A stretch of DNA of 64,000 nt from Auanema rhodensis (lineage: Eukaryota > Nematoda > Chromadorea > Rhabditida > Rhabditidae): contig OZ059898.1 in NCBI GenBank assembly GCA_964057225.1, forward strand, positions 17,709,267-17,773,266, given 5' to 3'. The position numbers and the translations under genes were made by a program. This document shows positions 26,001-40,300 of this stretch, piece after piece (positions within the stretch are counted from its first letter, which is position 1; every line of letters begins with the position of its first letter). Under the pieces are notes generated by a model, which ran no database searches, was not told the origin of the DNA, and was given only the letters and a program-made list of their open reading frames with translations.

Positions 26001-27728
26001 CCTGAAGAATTAATTTTTTCGTTGAATAACATTGTCCATCGTCTTTGCCTTGTAAAAAGGAATCTAAAAACATCTACTTTTTGCTAAATTATTCTGAAAT
26101 TTTTCGAAAAAATTTTTGTCAAAATGTTTTTGGAAGCAAGGTTGAGTGTACTTGGAAACTCAACATACACTAATGCATTATTTTTCAAACGATCATAACT
26201 AATTTTTGTATTAAGCGTTTCTCAATGTAGTATAGTGCATTCGATGCGGATTTTTAAGCTGCGTCGATCTGTGTTATCAGATTTGCGCTAGCTTAAAAAT
26301 GCACCGAGATATCAACTGATATAAGTTCACACTTATATCCTCGATTTTCACCCTGAAGAATTAATTTTTTCGTTGAATAACATTGTCCATCGTCTTTGCC
26401 TTGTAAAAAGGAATCTAAAAACATTTACTTTTTGCTAAATTATTCTGAAATTTTTCGAAAAAATTTTTGTCAAAATGTTTTTGGAAGCAAGGTTGAGTGT
26501 ACTTGGAAACTCAACATACACTAATGCATTATTTTTCAAACGATCATAACTAATTTTTGTATTAAGCGTTTCTCAATGTAGTATAGTGCATTCGATGCGG
26601 ATTTTTAAGCTGCGTCGATCTGTGTTATCAGATGTGCGCTAGCTTAAAAATGCACCGAGATATCAACTGATATAAGTTCACACTTATATCCTCGATTTTC
26701 ACCCTGAAGAATTAATTTTTTCGTTGAATAACATTGTCCATCGTCTTTGCCTTGAAAAAAGGAATCTAAAAACATCTACTTTTTGCTAAATTATTTTGAA
26801 ATTTTTCGAAAAAATTTTTGTCAAAATGTTTTTGGAAGCAAGGTTGAGTGTACATGGAAACTCAACATACACTAATGCATTATTTTTCAAACGATCATAA
26901 CTAATTTTTGTATTAAGCGTTTTTCAATGTATTATAGTGCATTCGATGCGGATTTTTAAGCTGCGTCGATCTGTGTTATCAGATTTGCGCTAGCTTAAAA
27001 ATGCACCGAGATATCAACTGATATAAGTTCACACTTATATCCTCGATTTTCACCCTGAAGAATTAATTTTTTCGTTGAATAACATTGTCCATCGTTTTTG
27101 CCTTGAAAAACGAAATCTGAAAACATCTACTTTTTGCTAAATTATTTTGAAATTTTTCGAAAAAATTTTTGTCAAAATGTTTTTGGAAGCAATGTTGAGT
27201 GTACATGGAAACTCAACATACACTAATGCATTATTTTTCAAACGATCATAACTAATTTTTGTATTAAGCGTTTCTCAATGTAATATAGTGCATTCGATGC
27301 GGATTTTTAAGCTGCGTCGATCTGTGTTATCGGATTTTCGCTAGCTTAAAAATGCACCGAGATATCAACTGATATAAGTTCACACTTATATCCTCGATTT
27401 TCACCCTGAAGAATTAATTTTTTCGTTGAATAACATTGTCCATCGTCTTTGCCTTGTAAAAAGGAATCTAAAAACATCTACTTTTTGCTAAATTATTCTG
27501 AAATTTTTCGAAAAAATTTTTGTCAAAATGTTTTTGGAAGCAAGGTTGAGTGTACTTGGAAACTCAACATACACTAATGCATTATTTTTCAAACGATCAT
27601 AACTAATTTTTGTATTAAGCGTTTCTCAATGTAGTATAGTGCATTCGATGCGGATTTTTAAGCTGCGTCGATCGGTGTTATCAGATTTGCGCTAGCTTAA
27701 AAATGCACCGAGATATCAACTGATATAA
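20007..27728. repeat. Sub-array D: ATCGGATTTTCGC and GTACTTGG monomer domain
   Basis: These 22 units alternate irregularly between two families. One has GTAATATAG and ATCGGATTTTCGC (for example tails near 21,700, 22,060 and 24,530). The other has CCTTGTAAAAAGG, GCAAGGTTGAG and GTACTTGG. GTGTACTTGG occurs at 20,881, 22,636, 23,689, 25,093, 25,444, 26,146, 26,497 and 27,550; successive spacings are 5, 3, 4, 1, 2, 1 and 3 monomers, so no single higher-order period is fixed. This domain is where the GCAAGG allele of the second hairpin first appears (20,873). One private change, AGATGTGCGC, is near 26,632. Confidence 0.82.
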
Positions 27729-30700
27729 GTTCACACTTATATCCTCGATTTTCACCCTGAAGAATTAATTTTTTCGTTGAATAACATTGTCCATCGTCTT
27801 TGCCTTGAAAAAAGGAATCTAAAAACATCTACTTTTTGCTAAATTATTTTGAAATTTTTCGAAAAAATTTTTGTCAAAATGTTTTTGGAAGCAAGGTTGA
27901 GTGTACATGGAAACTCAACATACACTAATGCATTATTTTTCAAACGATCATAACTAATTTTTGTATTAAGCGTTTTTCAATGTAGTATAGTGCATTCGAT
28001 GCGGATTTTTAAGCTGCGTCGATCTGTGTTATCAGATTTGCGCTAGCTTAAAAATGCACCGAGATATCAACTGATATAAGTTCACACTTATATCCTCGAT
28101 TTTCACCCTGAAGAATTATTTTTTTCGTTGAATAACATTGTCCATCGTCTTTGCCTTGAAAAAAGGAATCTAAAAACATCTACTTTTTGCTAAATTATTT
28201 TGAAATTTTTCGAAAAAAATTTTGTCAAAATGTTTTTGGAAGCAAGGTTGAGTGTACATGGAAACTCAACATACACTAATGCATTATTTTTCAAACGATC
28301 ATAACTAATTTTTGTATTAAGCGTTTTTCAATGTAGTATAGTGCATTCGATGCGGATTTTTAAGCTGCGTCGATCTGTGTTATCAGATTTGCGCTAGCTT
28401 AAAAATGCACCGAGATATCAACTGATATAAGTTCACACTTATATCCTCGATTTTTACCCTGAAGAATTAATTTTTTCGTTGAATAACATTGTCCATCGTC
28501 TTTGCCTTGAAAAAAGGAATCTAAAAACATCTCTTTTTTGCTAAATTATTCTGAAATTTTTCGAAAAAATTTTTGTCAAAATGTTTTTGGAAGCAAGGTT
28601 GAGTGTACATGGAAACTCAACATACACTAATGCATTATTTTTCAAACGATCATAACTAATTTTTGTATTAAGCGTTTCTCAATGTAGTATAGTGCATTCG
28701 ATGCGGATTTTTAAGCTGCGTCGATCTGTGTTATCAGATTTGCGCTAGCTTAAAAATGCACCGAGATATCAACTGATATAAGTTCACACTTATATCCTCG
28801 ATTTTCACCCTGAAGAATTAATTTTTTCGTTGAATAACATTGTCCATCGTCTTTGCCTTGAAAAAAGGAATCTAAAAACATCTACTTTTTGCTAAATTAT
28901 TTTGAAATTTTTTGAAAAAATTTTTGTCAAAATGTTTTTGGAAGCAAGGTTGAGTGTACATGGAAACTCAACATACACTAATGCATTATTTTTCAAACGA
29001 TCATAACTAATTTTTGTATTAAGCGTTTTTCAATGTAGTATAGTGCATTCAATGCGTATTTTTAAGCTGCGTCGATCTGTGTTATCAGATTTGCGCTAGC
29101 TTAAAAATGCACCGAGATATCAACTGATATAAGTTCACACTTATATCCTCGATTTTCACCCTGAAGAATTAATTTTTTCGTTGAATAACATTGTCCATCG
29201 TCTTTGCCTTGAAAAAAGGAATCTAAAAACATCTACTTTTTGCTAAATTATTTTGAAATTTTTCGAAAAAAATTTTGTCAAAATGTTTTTGGAAGCAAGG
29301 TTGAGTGTACATGGAAACTCAACATACACTAATGCATTATTTTTCAAACGATCATAACTAATTTTTGTATTAAGCGTTTTTCAATGTAGTATAGTGCATT
29401 CGATGCGGATTTTTAAGCTGCGTCGATCTGTGTTATCAGATTTGCGCTAGCTTAAAAATGCACCGAGATATCAACTGATATAAGTTCACACTTATATCCT
29501 CGATTTTCACCCTGAAGAATTAATTTTTTCGTTGAATAACATTGTCCATCGTCTTTGCCTTGAAAAAAGGAATCTAAAAACATCTACTTTTTGCTAAATT
29601 ATTTTGAAATTTTTCGAAAAAATTTTTGTCAAAATGTTTTTGGAAGCAAGGTTGAGTGTACATGGAAACTCAACATACACTAATGCATTATTTTTCAAAC
29701 GATCATAACTACTTTTTGTATTAAGCGTTTTTCAATGTAGTATAGTGCATTCGATGCGGATTTTTAAGCTGCGTCGATCTGTGTTATCAGATTTGCGCTA
29801 GCTTAAAAATGCACCGAGATATCAACTGATATAAGTTCACACTTATATCCTCGATTTTCACCCTGAAGAATTAATTTTTTCGTTGAATAACATTGTCCAT
29901 CGTCTTTGCCTTGAAAAAAGGAATCTAAAAACATCTACTTTTTGCTAAATTATTTTGAAATTTTTTGAAAAAATTTTTGTCAAAATGTTTTTGGAAGCAA
30001 GGTTGAGTGTACATGGAAACTCAACATACACTAATGCATTATTTTTCAAACGATCATAACTAATTTTTGTATTAAGCGTTTTTCAATGTAGTATAGTGCA
30101 TTCGATGCGGATTTTTAAGCTGCGTCGATCTGTGTTATCAGATTTGCGCTAGCTTAAAAATGCACCGAGATATCAACTGATATAAGTTCACACTTATATC
30201 CTCGATTTTCACCCTGAAGAATTTATTTTTTCGTTGAATAACATTGTCCATCGTCTTTGCCTTGAAAAAAGGAATCTAAAAACATCTACTTTTTGCTAAA
30301 TTATTTTGAAATTTTTCGAAAAAATTTTTGTCAAAATGTTTTTGGAAGCAAGGTTGAGTGTACATGGAAACTCAACATACACTAATGCATTATTTTTCAA
30401 ACGATCATAACTAATTTTTGTATTAAGCGTTTCTCAATGTAGTATAGTGCATTCGATGCGGATTTTCAAGCTGCGTCGATCTGTGTTATCAGATTTGCGC
30501 TAGCTTAAAAATGCACCGAGATATCAACTGATATAAGTTCACACTTATATCCTCGATTTTCACCCTGAAGAATTAATTTTTTCGTTGAATAACATTGTCC
30601 ATCGTCTTTGCCTTGAAAAAAGGAATCTAAAAACATCTACTTTTTGCTAAATTATTTTGAAATTTTTCGAAAAAATTTTTGTCAAAATGTTTTTGGAAGC

Positions 30701-31116
30701 AAGGTTGAGTGTACATGGAAACTCAACATACACTAATGCATTATTTTTCAAACGATCATAACTAATTTTTGTATTAAGCGTTTTTCAATGTAGTATAGTG
30801 CATTCGATGCGGATTTTTAAGCTGCGTCGATCTGTGTTATCAGATTTGCGCTAGCTTAAAAATGCACCGAGATATCAACTGATATAAGTTCACACTTATA
30901 TGCTCGATTTTCACCCTGAAGAATTAATTTTTTCGTTGAATAACATTGTCCATCGTCTTTGCCTTGAAAAAAGGAATCTAAAAACATCTACTTTTTGCTA
31001 AATTATTTTGAAATTTTTCGAAAAAATTTTTGTCAAAATGTTTTTGGAAGCAAGGTTGAGTGTACATGGAAACTCAACATACACTAATGCATTATTTTTC
31101 AAACGATCATAACTAC

Positions 31117-34100
31117 TTTTTGTATTAAGCGTTTTTCAATGTAGTATAGTGCATTCGATGCGGATTTTTAAGCTGCGTCGATCTGTGTTATCAGATTTGC
31201 GCTAGCTTAAAAATGCACCGAGATATCAACTGATATAAGTTCACACTTATATCCTCGATTTTCACCCTGAAGAATTAATTTTTTCGTTGAATAACATTGT
31301 CCATCGTCTTTGCCTTGAAAAAAGGAATCTAAAAACATCTACTTTTTGCTAAATTATTTTGAAATTTTTTGAAAAAATTTTTGTCAAAATGTTTTTGGAA
31401 GCAAGGTTGAGTGTACATGGAAACTCAACATACACTAATGCATTATTTTTCAAACGATCATAACTAATTTTTGTATTAAGCGTTTTTCAATGTAGTATAG
31501 TGCATTCGATGCGGATTTTTAAGCTGCGTCGATCTGTGTTATCAGATTTGCGCTAGCTTAAAAATGCACCGAGATATCAACTGATATAAGTTCACACTTA
31601 TATCCTCGACTTTCACCCTGAAGAATTAATTTTTTCGTTGAATAACATTGTCCATCGTCTTTGCCTTGTAAAAAGGAATCTAAAAACATCTACTTTTTGC
31701 TAAATTATTTTGAAATTTTTCGAAAAAATTTTTGTCAAAATGTTTTTGGAAGCAAGGTTGAGTGTACATGGAAACTCAACATACACTAATGCATTATTTT
31801 TCAAACGATCATAACTAATTTTTGTATTAAGCGTTTCTCAATGTAGTATAGTGCGTTCGATGCGGATTTTCAAGCTGCGTCGATCTGTGTTATCAGATTT
31901 GCGCTAGCTTAAAAATGCACCGAGATATCAACTGATATAAGTTCACACTTATATCCTCGATTTTCACCCTGAAGAATTAATTTTTTCGTTGAATAACATT
32001 GTCCATCGTCTTTGCCTTGAAAAAAGAAATCTAAAAACATCTATTTTTTGCTAAATTATTTTGAAATTTTTCGAAAAAATTTTTGTCAAAATGTTTTTGG
32101 AAGCAAGGTTGAGTGTACATGGAAACTCAACATACACTAATGCATTATTTTTCAAACGATCATAACTAATTTTTGTATTAAGCGTTTCTCAATGTAGTAT
32201 AGTGCATTCGATGCGGATTTTTAAGCTGCGTCGATCTGTGTTATCAGATTTGCGCTAGCTTAAAAATGCACCGAGATATCAACTGATATAAGTTCACACT
32301 TATATCCTCGATTTTCACCCTGAAGAATTAATTTTTTCGTTGAATAACATTGTCCATCGTCTTTGCCTTGTAAAAAGGAATCTAAAAACATCTACTTTTT
32401 GCTAAATTATTTTGAAATTTTTCGAAAAAATTTTTGTCAAAATGTTTTTGGAAGCAAGGTTGAGTGTACATGGAAACTCAACATACACTAATGCATTATT
32501 TTTCAAACGATCATAACTAATTTTTGTATTAAGCGTTTCTCAATGTAGTATAGTGCGTTCGATGCGGATTTTCAAGCTGCGTCGATCTGTGTTATCAGAT
32601 TTGCGCTAGCTTAAAAATGCACCGAGATATCAACTGATATAAGTTCACACTTATATCCTCGATTTTCACCCTGAAGAATTAATTTTTTCGTTGAATAACA
32701 TTGTCCATCGTCTTTGCCTTGAAAAAAGAAATCTAAAAACATCTACTTTTTGCTAAATTATTTTGAAATTTTTCGAAAAAATTTTTGTCAAAATGTTTTT
32801 GGAAGCAAGGTTGAGTGTACATGGAAACTCAACATACACTAATGCATTATTTTTCAAACGATCATAACTAATTTTTGTATTAAGCGTTTTTCAATGTAGT
32901 ATAGTGCATTCGATGCGGATTTTTAAGCTGCGTCGATCTGTGTTATCAGATTTGCGCTAGCTTAAAAATGCACCGAGATATCAACTGATATAAGTTCACA
33001 CTTATATCCTCGATTTTCACCCTGAAGAATTAATTTTTTCGTTGAATAACATTGTCCATCGTCTTTGCCTTGAAAAAAGGAATCTAAAAACATCTACTTT
33101 TTGCTAAATTATTTTGAAATTTTTCGAAAAAATTTTTGTCAAAATGTTTTTGGAAGCAAGGTTGAGTGTACATGGAAACTCAACATACACTAATGCATTA
33201 TTTTTCAAACGATCATAACTAATTTTTGTATTAAGCGTTTCTCAATGTAGTATAGTGCATTCGATGCGGATTTTTAAGCTGCGTCGATCTGTGTTATCAG
33301 ATTTGCGCTAGCTTAAAAATGCACCGAGATATCAACTGATATAAGTTCACACTTATATCCTCGATTTTCACCCTGAAGAATTAATTTTTTCGTTGAATAA
33401 CATTGTCCATCGTCTTTGCCTTGAAAAAAGGAATCTTAAAACATCTACTTTTTGCTAAATTATTTTGAAATTTTTCGAAAAAATTTTTGTCAAAATGTTT
33501 TTGGAAGCAAGGTTGAGTGTACATGGAAACTCAACATACACTAATGCATTATTTTTCAAACGATCATAACTAATTTTTGTATTAAGCGTTTTTCAATGTA
33601 GTATAGTGCATTCGATGCGGATTTTTAAGCTGCGTCGATCTGTGTTATCAGATTTGCGCTAGCTTAAAAATGCACCGAGATATCAACTGATATAAGTTCA
33701 CACTTATATCCTCGATTTTCACCCTGAAGAATTAATTTTTTCGTTGAATAACATTGTCCATCGTCTTTGCCTTGAAAAAAGGAATCTAAAAACATCTACT
33801 TTTTGCTAAATTATTTTGAAATTTTTCGAAAAAATTTTTGTCAAAATGTTTTTGGAAGCAAGGTTGAGTGTACATGGAAACTCAACATACACTAATGCAT
33901 TATTTTTCAAACGATCATAACTAATTTTTGTATTAAGCGTTTCTCAATGTAGTATAGTGCATTCGATGCGGATTTTTAAGCTGCGTCGATCTGTGTTATC
34001 AGATTTGCGCTAGCTTAAAAATGCACCGAGATATCAACTGATATAAGTTCACACTTATATCCTCGATTTTCACCCTGAAGAATTAATTTTTTCGTTGAAT

Positions 34101-35185
34101 AACATTGTCCATCGTCTTTGCCTTGAAAAAAGGAATCTAAAAACATCTACTTTTTGCTAAATTATTTTGAAATTTTTTGAAAAAATTTTTGTCAAAATGT
34201 TTTTGGAAGCAAGGTTGAGTGTACATGGAAACTCAACATACACTAATGCATTATTATTCAAACGATCATAACTAATTTTTGTATTAAGCGTTTTTCGATG
34301 TAGTATAGTGCATTCGATGCGGATTTTTAAGCTGCGTCGATCTGTGTTATCAGATTTGCGCTAGCTTAAAAATGCACCGAGATATCAACTGATATAAGTT
34401 CACACTTATATCCTCGATTTTCACCCTGAAGAATTAATTTTTTCGTTGAATAACATTGTCCATCGTCTTTGCCTTGAAAAAAGGAATCTAAAAACATCTA
34501 CTTTTTGCTAAATTATTTTGAAATTTTTTGAAAAAATTTTTGTCAAAATGTTTTTGGAAGCAAGGTTGAGTGTACATGGAAACTCAACATACACTAATGC
34601 ATTATTTTTCAAACGATCATAACTAATTTTTGTATTAAGCGTTTTTCAATGTAGTATAGTGCATTCGATGCGGATTTTTAAGCTGCGTCGATCTGTGTTA
34701 TCAGATTTGCGCTAGCTTAAAAATGCACCGAGATATCAACTGATATAAGTTCACACTTATATCCTCGATTTTCACCCTGAAGAATTAATTTTTTCGTTGA
34801 ATAACATTGTCCATCGTCTTTGCCTTGAAAAAAGGAATCTAAAAACATCTACTTTTTGCTAAATTATTTTGAAATTTTTTGAAAAAATTTTTGTCAAAAT
34901 GTTTTTGGAAGCAAGGTTGAGTGTACATGGAAACTCAACATACACTAATGCATTTTTTTTCAAACGATCATAACTAATTTTTGTATTAAGCGTTTTTCAA
35001 TGTAGTATAGTGCATTCGATGCGGATTTTTAAGCTGCGTCGATCTGTGTTATCAGATTTGCGCTAGCTTAAAAATGCACCGAGATATCAACTGATATAAG
35101 TTCACACTTATATCCTCGATTTTCACCCTGAAGAATTAATGTTTTCGTTGAATAACATTGTCCATCGTCTTTGCCTTGAAAAAAG
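31117..35185. repeat. About 4.07-kb segment duplicated 17 monomers downstream (first copy)
   Basis: This matches 37,084-41,152 at an offset of exactly 5,967 bp (17 x 351). Rare markers shared in order are CTCGACTTTC (31,610), CTATTTTTTGC (32,041), AATCTTAAAAC (33,434), TTATTATTCA (34,251), CATTTTTTTTC (34,951) and TTAATGTTTTCG (35,141). I noticed no difference inside the block. It is bounded on the left by AACTACTTTTTG versus AACTAATTTTTG at 31,116 and on the right by AGAAATC versus AGGAATC at 35,186. The near-identity implies a very recent event, or an assembly repeat error that reads would have to exclude. Confidence 0.88.
32994..33344. repeat. Reference monomer of the satellite (351 bp)
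   Basis: This copy represents the majority form in the central array. By hand count it has 54 G and 55 C in 351 bp (31% G+C) and 12 CpG dinucleotides, more than the roughly 8.5 expected from its base composition. Landmarks by unit position are: 1-15, right part of the junction hairpin; 38-48, a T-tract ending in CG; 127-138, palindrome TTTTTCGAAAAA; 134-146, an A-tract followed by a T-tract; 166-193, second inverted repeat; about 212-250, main block of diagnostic variants; 271-320, the GC-richer part containing GCTAGC; 345-351, left arm of the junction hairpin. I see no clear internal half-unit duplication. The unit boundary is arbitrary. Confidence 0.95.
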
Positions 35186-35328
35186 AAATCTAAAAACATC
35201 TACTTTTTGCTAAATTATTTTGAAATTTTTCGAAAAAATTTTTGTCAAAATGTTTTTGGAAGCAAGGTTGAGTGTACATGGAAACTCAACATACACTAAT
35301 GCATTATTTTTCAAACGATCATAACTAA

Positions 35329-37336
35329 TTTTTGTATTAAGCGTTTTTCAATGTAGTATAGTGCATTCGATGCGGATTTTTAAGCTGCGTCGATCTGTGT
35401 TATCAGATTTGCGCTAGCTTAAAAATGCACCGAGATATCAACTGATATAAGTTCACACTTATATCCTCGATTTTCACCCTGAAGAATTAATTTTTTCGTT
35501 GAATAACATTGTCCATCGTCTTTGCCTTGAAAAAAGGAATCTAAAAACATCTACTTTTTGCTAAATTATTTTGAAATTTTTTGAAAAAATTTTTGTCAAA
35601 ATGTTTTTGGAAGCAAGGTTGAGTGTACATGGAAACTCAACATACACTAATGCATTATTTTTCAAACGATCATAACTAATTTTTGTATTAAGCGTTTTTC
35701 AATGTAGTATAGTGCATTCGATGCGGATTTTTAAGCTGCGTCGATCTGTGTTATCAGATTTGCGCTAGCTTAAAAATGCACCGAGATATCAACTGATATA
35801 AGTTCACACTTATATCCTCGACTTTCACCCTGAAGAATTAATTTTTTCGTTGAATAACATTGTCCATCGTCTTTGCCTTGTAAAAAGGAATCTAAAAACA
35901 TCTACTTTTTGCTAAATTATTTTGAAATTTTTCGAAAAAATTTTTGTCAAAATGTTTTTGGAAGCAAGGTTGAGTGTACATGGAAACTCAACATACACTA
36001 ATGCATTATTTTTCAAACGATCATAACTAATTTTTGTATTAAGCGTTTCTCAATGTAGTATAGTGCGTTCGATGCGGATTTTCAAGCTGCGTCGATCTGT
36101 GTTATCAGATTTGCGCTAGCTTAAAAATGCACCGAGATATCAACTGATATAAGTTCACACTTATATCCTCGATTTTCACCCTGAAGAATTAATTTTTTCG
36201 TTGAATAACATTGTCCATCGTCTTTGCCTTGAAAAAAGAAATCTAAAAACATCTATTTTTTGCTAAATTATTTTGAAATTTTTCGAAAAAATTTTTGTCA
36301 AAATGTTTTTGGAAGCAAGGTTGAGTGTACATGGAAACTCAACATACACTAATGCATTATTTTTCAAACGATCATAACTAATTTTTGTATTAAGCGTTTC
36401 TCAATGTAGTATAGTGCATTCGATGCGGATTTTTAAGCTGCGTCGATCTGTGTTATCAGATTTGCGCTAGCTTAAAAATGCACCGAGATATCAACTGATA
36501 TAAGTTCACACTTATATCCTCGATTTTCACCCTGAAGAATTAATTTTTTCGTTGAATAACATTGTCCATCGTCTTTGCCTTGTAAAAAGGAATCTAAAAA
36601 CATCTACTTTTTGCTAAATTATTTTGAAATTTTTCGAAAAAATTTTTGTCAAAATGTTTTTGGAAGCAAGGTTGAGTGTACATGGAAACTCAACATACAC
36701 TAATGCATTATTTTTCAAACGATCATAACTAATTTTTGTATTAAGCGTTTCTCAATGTAGTATAGTGCGTTCGATGCGGATTTTCAAGCTGCGTCGATCT
36801 GTGTTATCAGATTTGCGCTAGCTTAAAAATGCACCGAGATATCAACTGATATAAGTTCACACTTATATCCTCGATTTTCACCCTGAAGAATTAATTTTTT
36901 CGTTGAATAACATTGTCCATCGTCTTTGCCTTGAAAAAAGAAATCTAAAAACATCTACTTTTTGCTAAATTATTTTGAAATTTTTCGAAAAAATTTTTGT
37001 CAAAATGTTTTTGGAAGCAAGGTTGAGTGTACATGGAAACTCAACATACACTAATGCATTATTTTTCAAACGATCATAACTAATTTTTGTATTAAGCGTT
37101 TTTCAATGTAGTATAGTGCATTCGATGCGGATTTTTAAGCTGCGTCGATCTGTGTTATCAGATTTGCGCTAGCTTAAAAATGCACCGAGATATCAACTGA
37201 TATAAGTTCACACTTATATCCTCGATTTTCACCCTGAAGAATTAATTTTTTCGTTGAATAACATTGTCCATCGTCTTTGCCTTGAAAAAAGGAATCTAAA
37301 AACATCTACTTTTTGCTAAATTATTTTGAAATTTTT
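35329..37336. repeat. Third copy of the CTCGACTTTC/GTGCGTTCG block (about 2.0 kb)
   Basis: This matches 31,117-33,124 at an offset of 4,212 bp (12 x 351), and the marker CTCGACTTTC lies 1,755 bp (5 x 351) before its next copy at 37,577. Marker order is CTCGACTTTC, GTGCGTTCG with TTTTCAAGC, AAAAGAAATC with CTATTTTTTGC, GTGCGTTCG again, then AAAAGAAATC with CTACTTTTTGC. Three copies at offsets of 12 and 5 monomers, which sum to 17, show how the longer duplication was assembled from nested exchanges. Confidence 0.85.
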
Positions 37337-40300
37337 TGAAAAAATTTTTGTCAAAATGTTTTTGGAAGCAAGGTTGAGTGTACATGGAAACTCAACATAC
37401 ACTAATGCATTATTTTTCAAACGATCATAACTAATTTTTGTATTAAGCGTTTTTCAATGTAGTATAGTGCATTCGATGCGGATTTTTAAGCTGCGTCGAT
37501 CTGTGTTATCAGATTTGCGCTAGCTTAAAAATGCACCGAGATATCAACTGATATAAGTTCACACTTATATCCTCGACTTTCACCCTGAAGAATTAATTTT
37601 TTCGTTGAATAACATTGTCCATCGTCTTTGCCTTGTAAAAAGGAATCTAAAAACATCTACTTTTTGCTAAATTATTTTGAAATTTTTCGAAAAAATTTTT
37701 GTCAAAATGTTTTTGGAAGCAAGGTTGAGTGTACATGGAAACTCAACATACACTAATGCATTATTTTTCAAACGATCATAACTAATTTTTGTATTAAGCG
37801 TTTCTCAATGTAGTATAGTGCGTTCGATGCGGATTTTCAAGCTGCGTCGATCTGTGTTATCAGATTTGCGCTAGCTTAAAAATGCACCGAGATATCAACT
37901 GATATAAGTTCACACTTATATCCTCGATTTTCACCCTGAAGAATTAATTTTTTCGTTGAATAACATTGTCCATCGTCTTTGCCTTGAAAAAAGAAATCTA
38001 AAAACATCTATTTTTTGCTAAATTATTTTGAAATTTTTCGAAAAAATTTTTGTCAAAATGTTTTTGGAAGCAAGGTTGAGTGTACATGGAAACTCAACAT
38101 ACACTAATGCATTATTTTTCAAACGATCATAACTAATTTTTGTATTAAGCGTTTCTCAATGTAGTATAGTGCATTCGATGCGGATTTTTAAGCTGCGTCG
38201 ATCTGTGTTATCAGATTTGCGCTAGCTTAAAAATGCACCGAGATATCAACTGATATAAGTTCACACTTATATCCTCGATTTTCACCCTGAAGAATTAATT
38301 TTTTCGTTGAATAACATTGTCCATCGTCTTTGCCTTGTAAAAAGGAATCTAAAAACATCTACTTTTTGCTAAATTATTTTGAAATTTTTCGAAAAAATTT
38401 TTGTCAAAATGTTTTTGGAAGCAAGGTTGAGTGTACATGGAAACTCAACATACACTAATGCATTATTTTTCAAACGATCATAACTAATTTTTGTATTAAG
38501 CGTTTCTCAATGTAGTATAGTGCGTTCGATGCGGATTTTCAAGCTGCGTCGATCTGTGTTATCAGATTTGCGCTAGCTTAAAAATGCACCGAGATATCAA
38601 CTGATATAAGTTCACACTTATATCCTCGATTTTCACCCTGAAGAATTAATTTTTTCGTTGAATAACATTGTCCATCGTCTTTGCCTTGAAAAAAGAAATC
38701 TAAAAACATCTACTTTTTGCTAAATTATTTTGAAATTTTTCGAAAAAATTTTTGTCAAAATGTTTTTGGAAGCAAGGTTGAGTGTACATGGAAACTCAAC
38801 ATACACTAATGCATTATTTTTCAAACGATCATAACTAATTTTTGTATTAAGCGTTTTTCAATGTAGTATAGTGCATTCGATGCGGATTTTTAAGCTGCGT
38901 CGATCTGTGTTATCAGATTTGCGCTAGCTTAAAAATGCACCGAGATATCAACTGATATAAGTTCACACTTATATCCTCGATTTTCACCCTGAAGAATTAA
39001 TTTTTTCGTTGAATAACATTGTCCATCGTCTTTGCCTTGAAAAAAGGAATCTAAAAACATCTACTTTTTGCTAAATTATTTTGAAATTTTTCGAAAAAAT
39101 TTTTGTCAAAATGTTTTTGGAAGCAAGGTTGAGTGTACATGGAAACTCAACATACACTAATGCATTATTTTTCAAACGATCATAACTAATTTTTGTATTA
39201 AGCGTTTCTCAATGTAGTATAGTGCATTCGATGCGGATTTTTAAGCTGCGTCGATCTGTGTTATCAGATTTGCGCTAGCTTAAAAATGCACCGAGATATC
39301 AACTGATATAAGTTCACACTTATATCCTCGATTTTCACCCTGAAGAATTAATTTTTTCGTTGAATAACATTGTCCATCGTCTTTGCCTTGAAAAAAGGAA
39401 TCTTAAAACATCTACTTTTTGCTAAATTATTTTGAAATTTTTCGAAAAAATTTTTGTCAAAATGTTTTTGGAAGCAAGGTTGAGTGTACATGGAAACTCA
39501 ACATACACTAATGCATTATTTTTCAAACGATCATAACTAATTTTTGTATTAAGCGTTTTTCAATGTAGTATAGTGCATTCGATGCGGATTTTTAAGCTGC
39601 GTCGATCTGTGTTATCAGATTTGCGCTAGCTTAAAAATGCACCGAGATATCAACTGATATAAGTTCACACTTATATCCTCGATTTTCACCCTGAAGAATT
39701 AATTTTTTCGTTGAATAACATTGTCCATCGTCTTTGCCTTGAAAAAAGGAATCTAAAAACATCTACTTTTTGCTAAATTATTTTGAAATTTTTCGAAAAA
39801 ATTTTTGTCAAAATGTTTTTGGAAGCAAGGTTGAGTGTACATGGAAACTCAACATACACTAATGCATTATTTTTCAAACGATCATAACTAATTTTTGTAT
39901 TAAGCGTTTCTCAATGTAGTATAGTGCATTCGATGCGGATTTTTAAGCTGCGTCGATCTGTGTTATCAGATTTGCGCTAGCTTAAAAATGCACCGAGATA
40001 TCAACTGATATAAGTTCACACTTATATCCTCGATTTTCACCCTGAAGAATTAATTTTTTCGTTGAATAACATTGTCCATCGTCTTTGCCTTGAAAAAAGG
40101 AATCTAAAAACATCTACTTTTTGCTAAATTATTTTGAAATTTTTTGAAAAAATTTTTGTCAAAATGTTTTTGGAAGCAAGGTTGAGTGTACATGGAAACT
40201 CAACATACACTAATGCATTATTATTCAAACGATCATAACTAATTTTTGTATTAAGCGTTTTTCGATGTAGTATAGTGCATTCGATGCGGATTTTTAAGCT

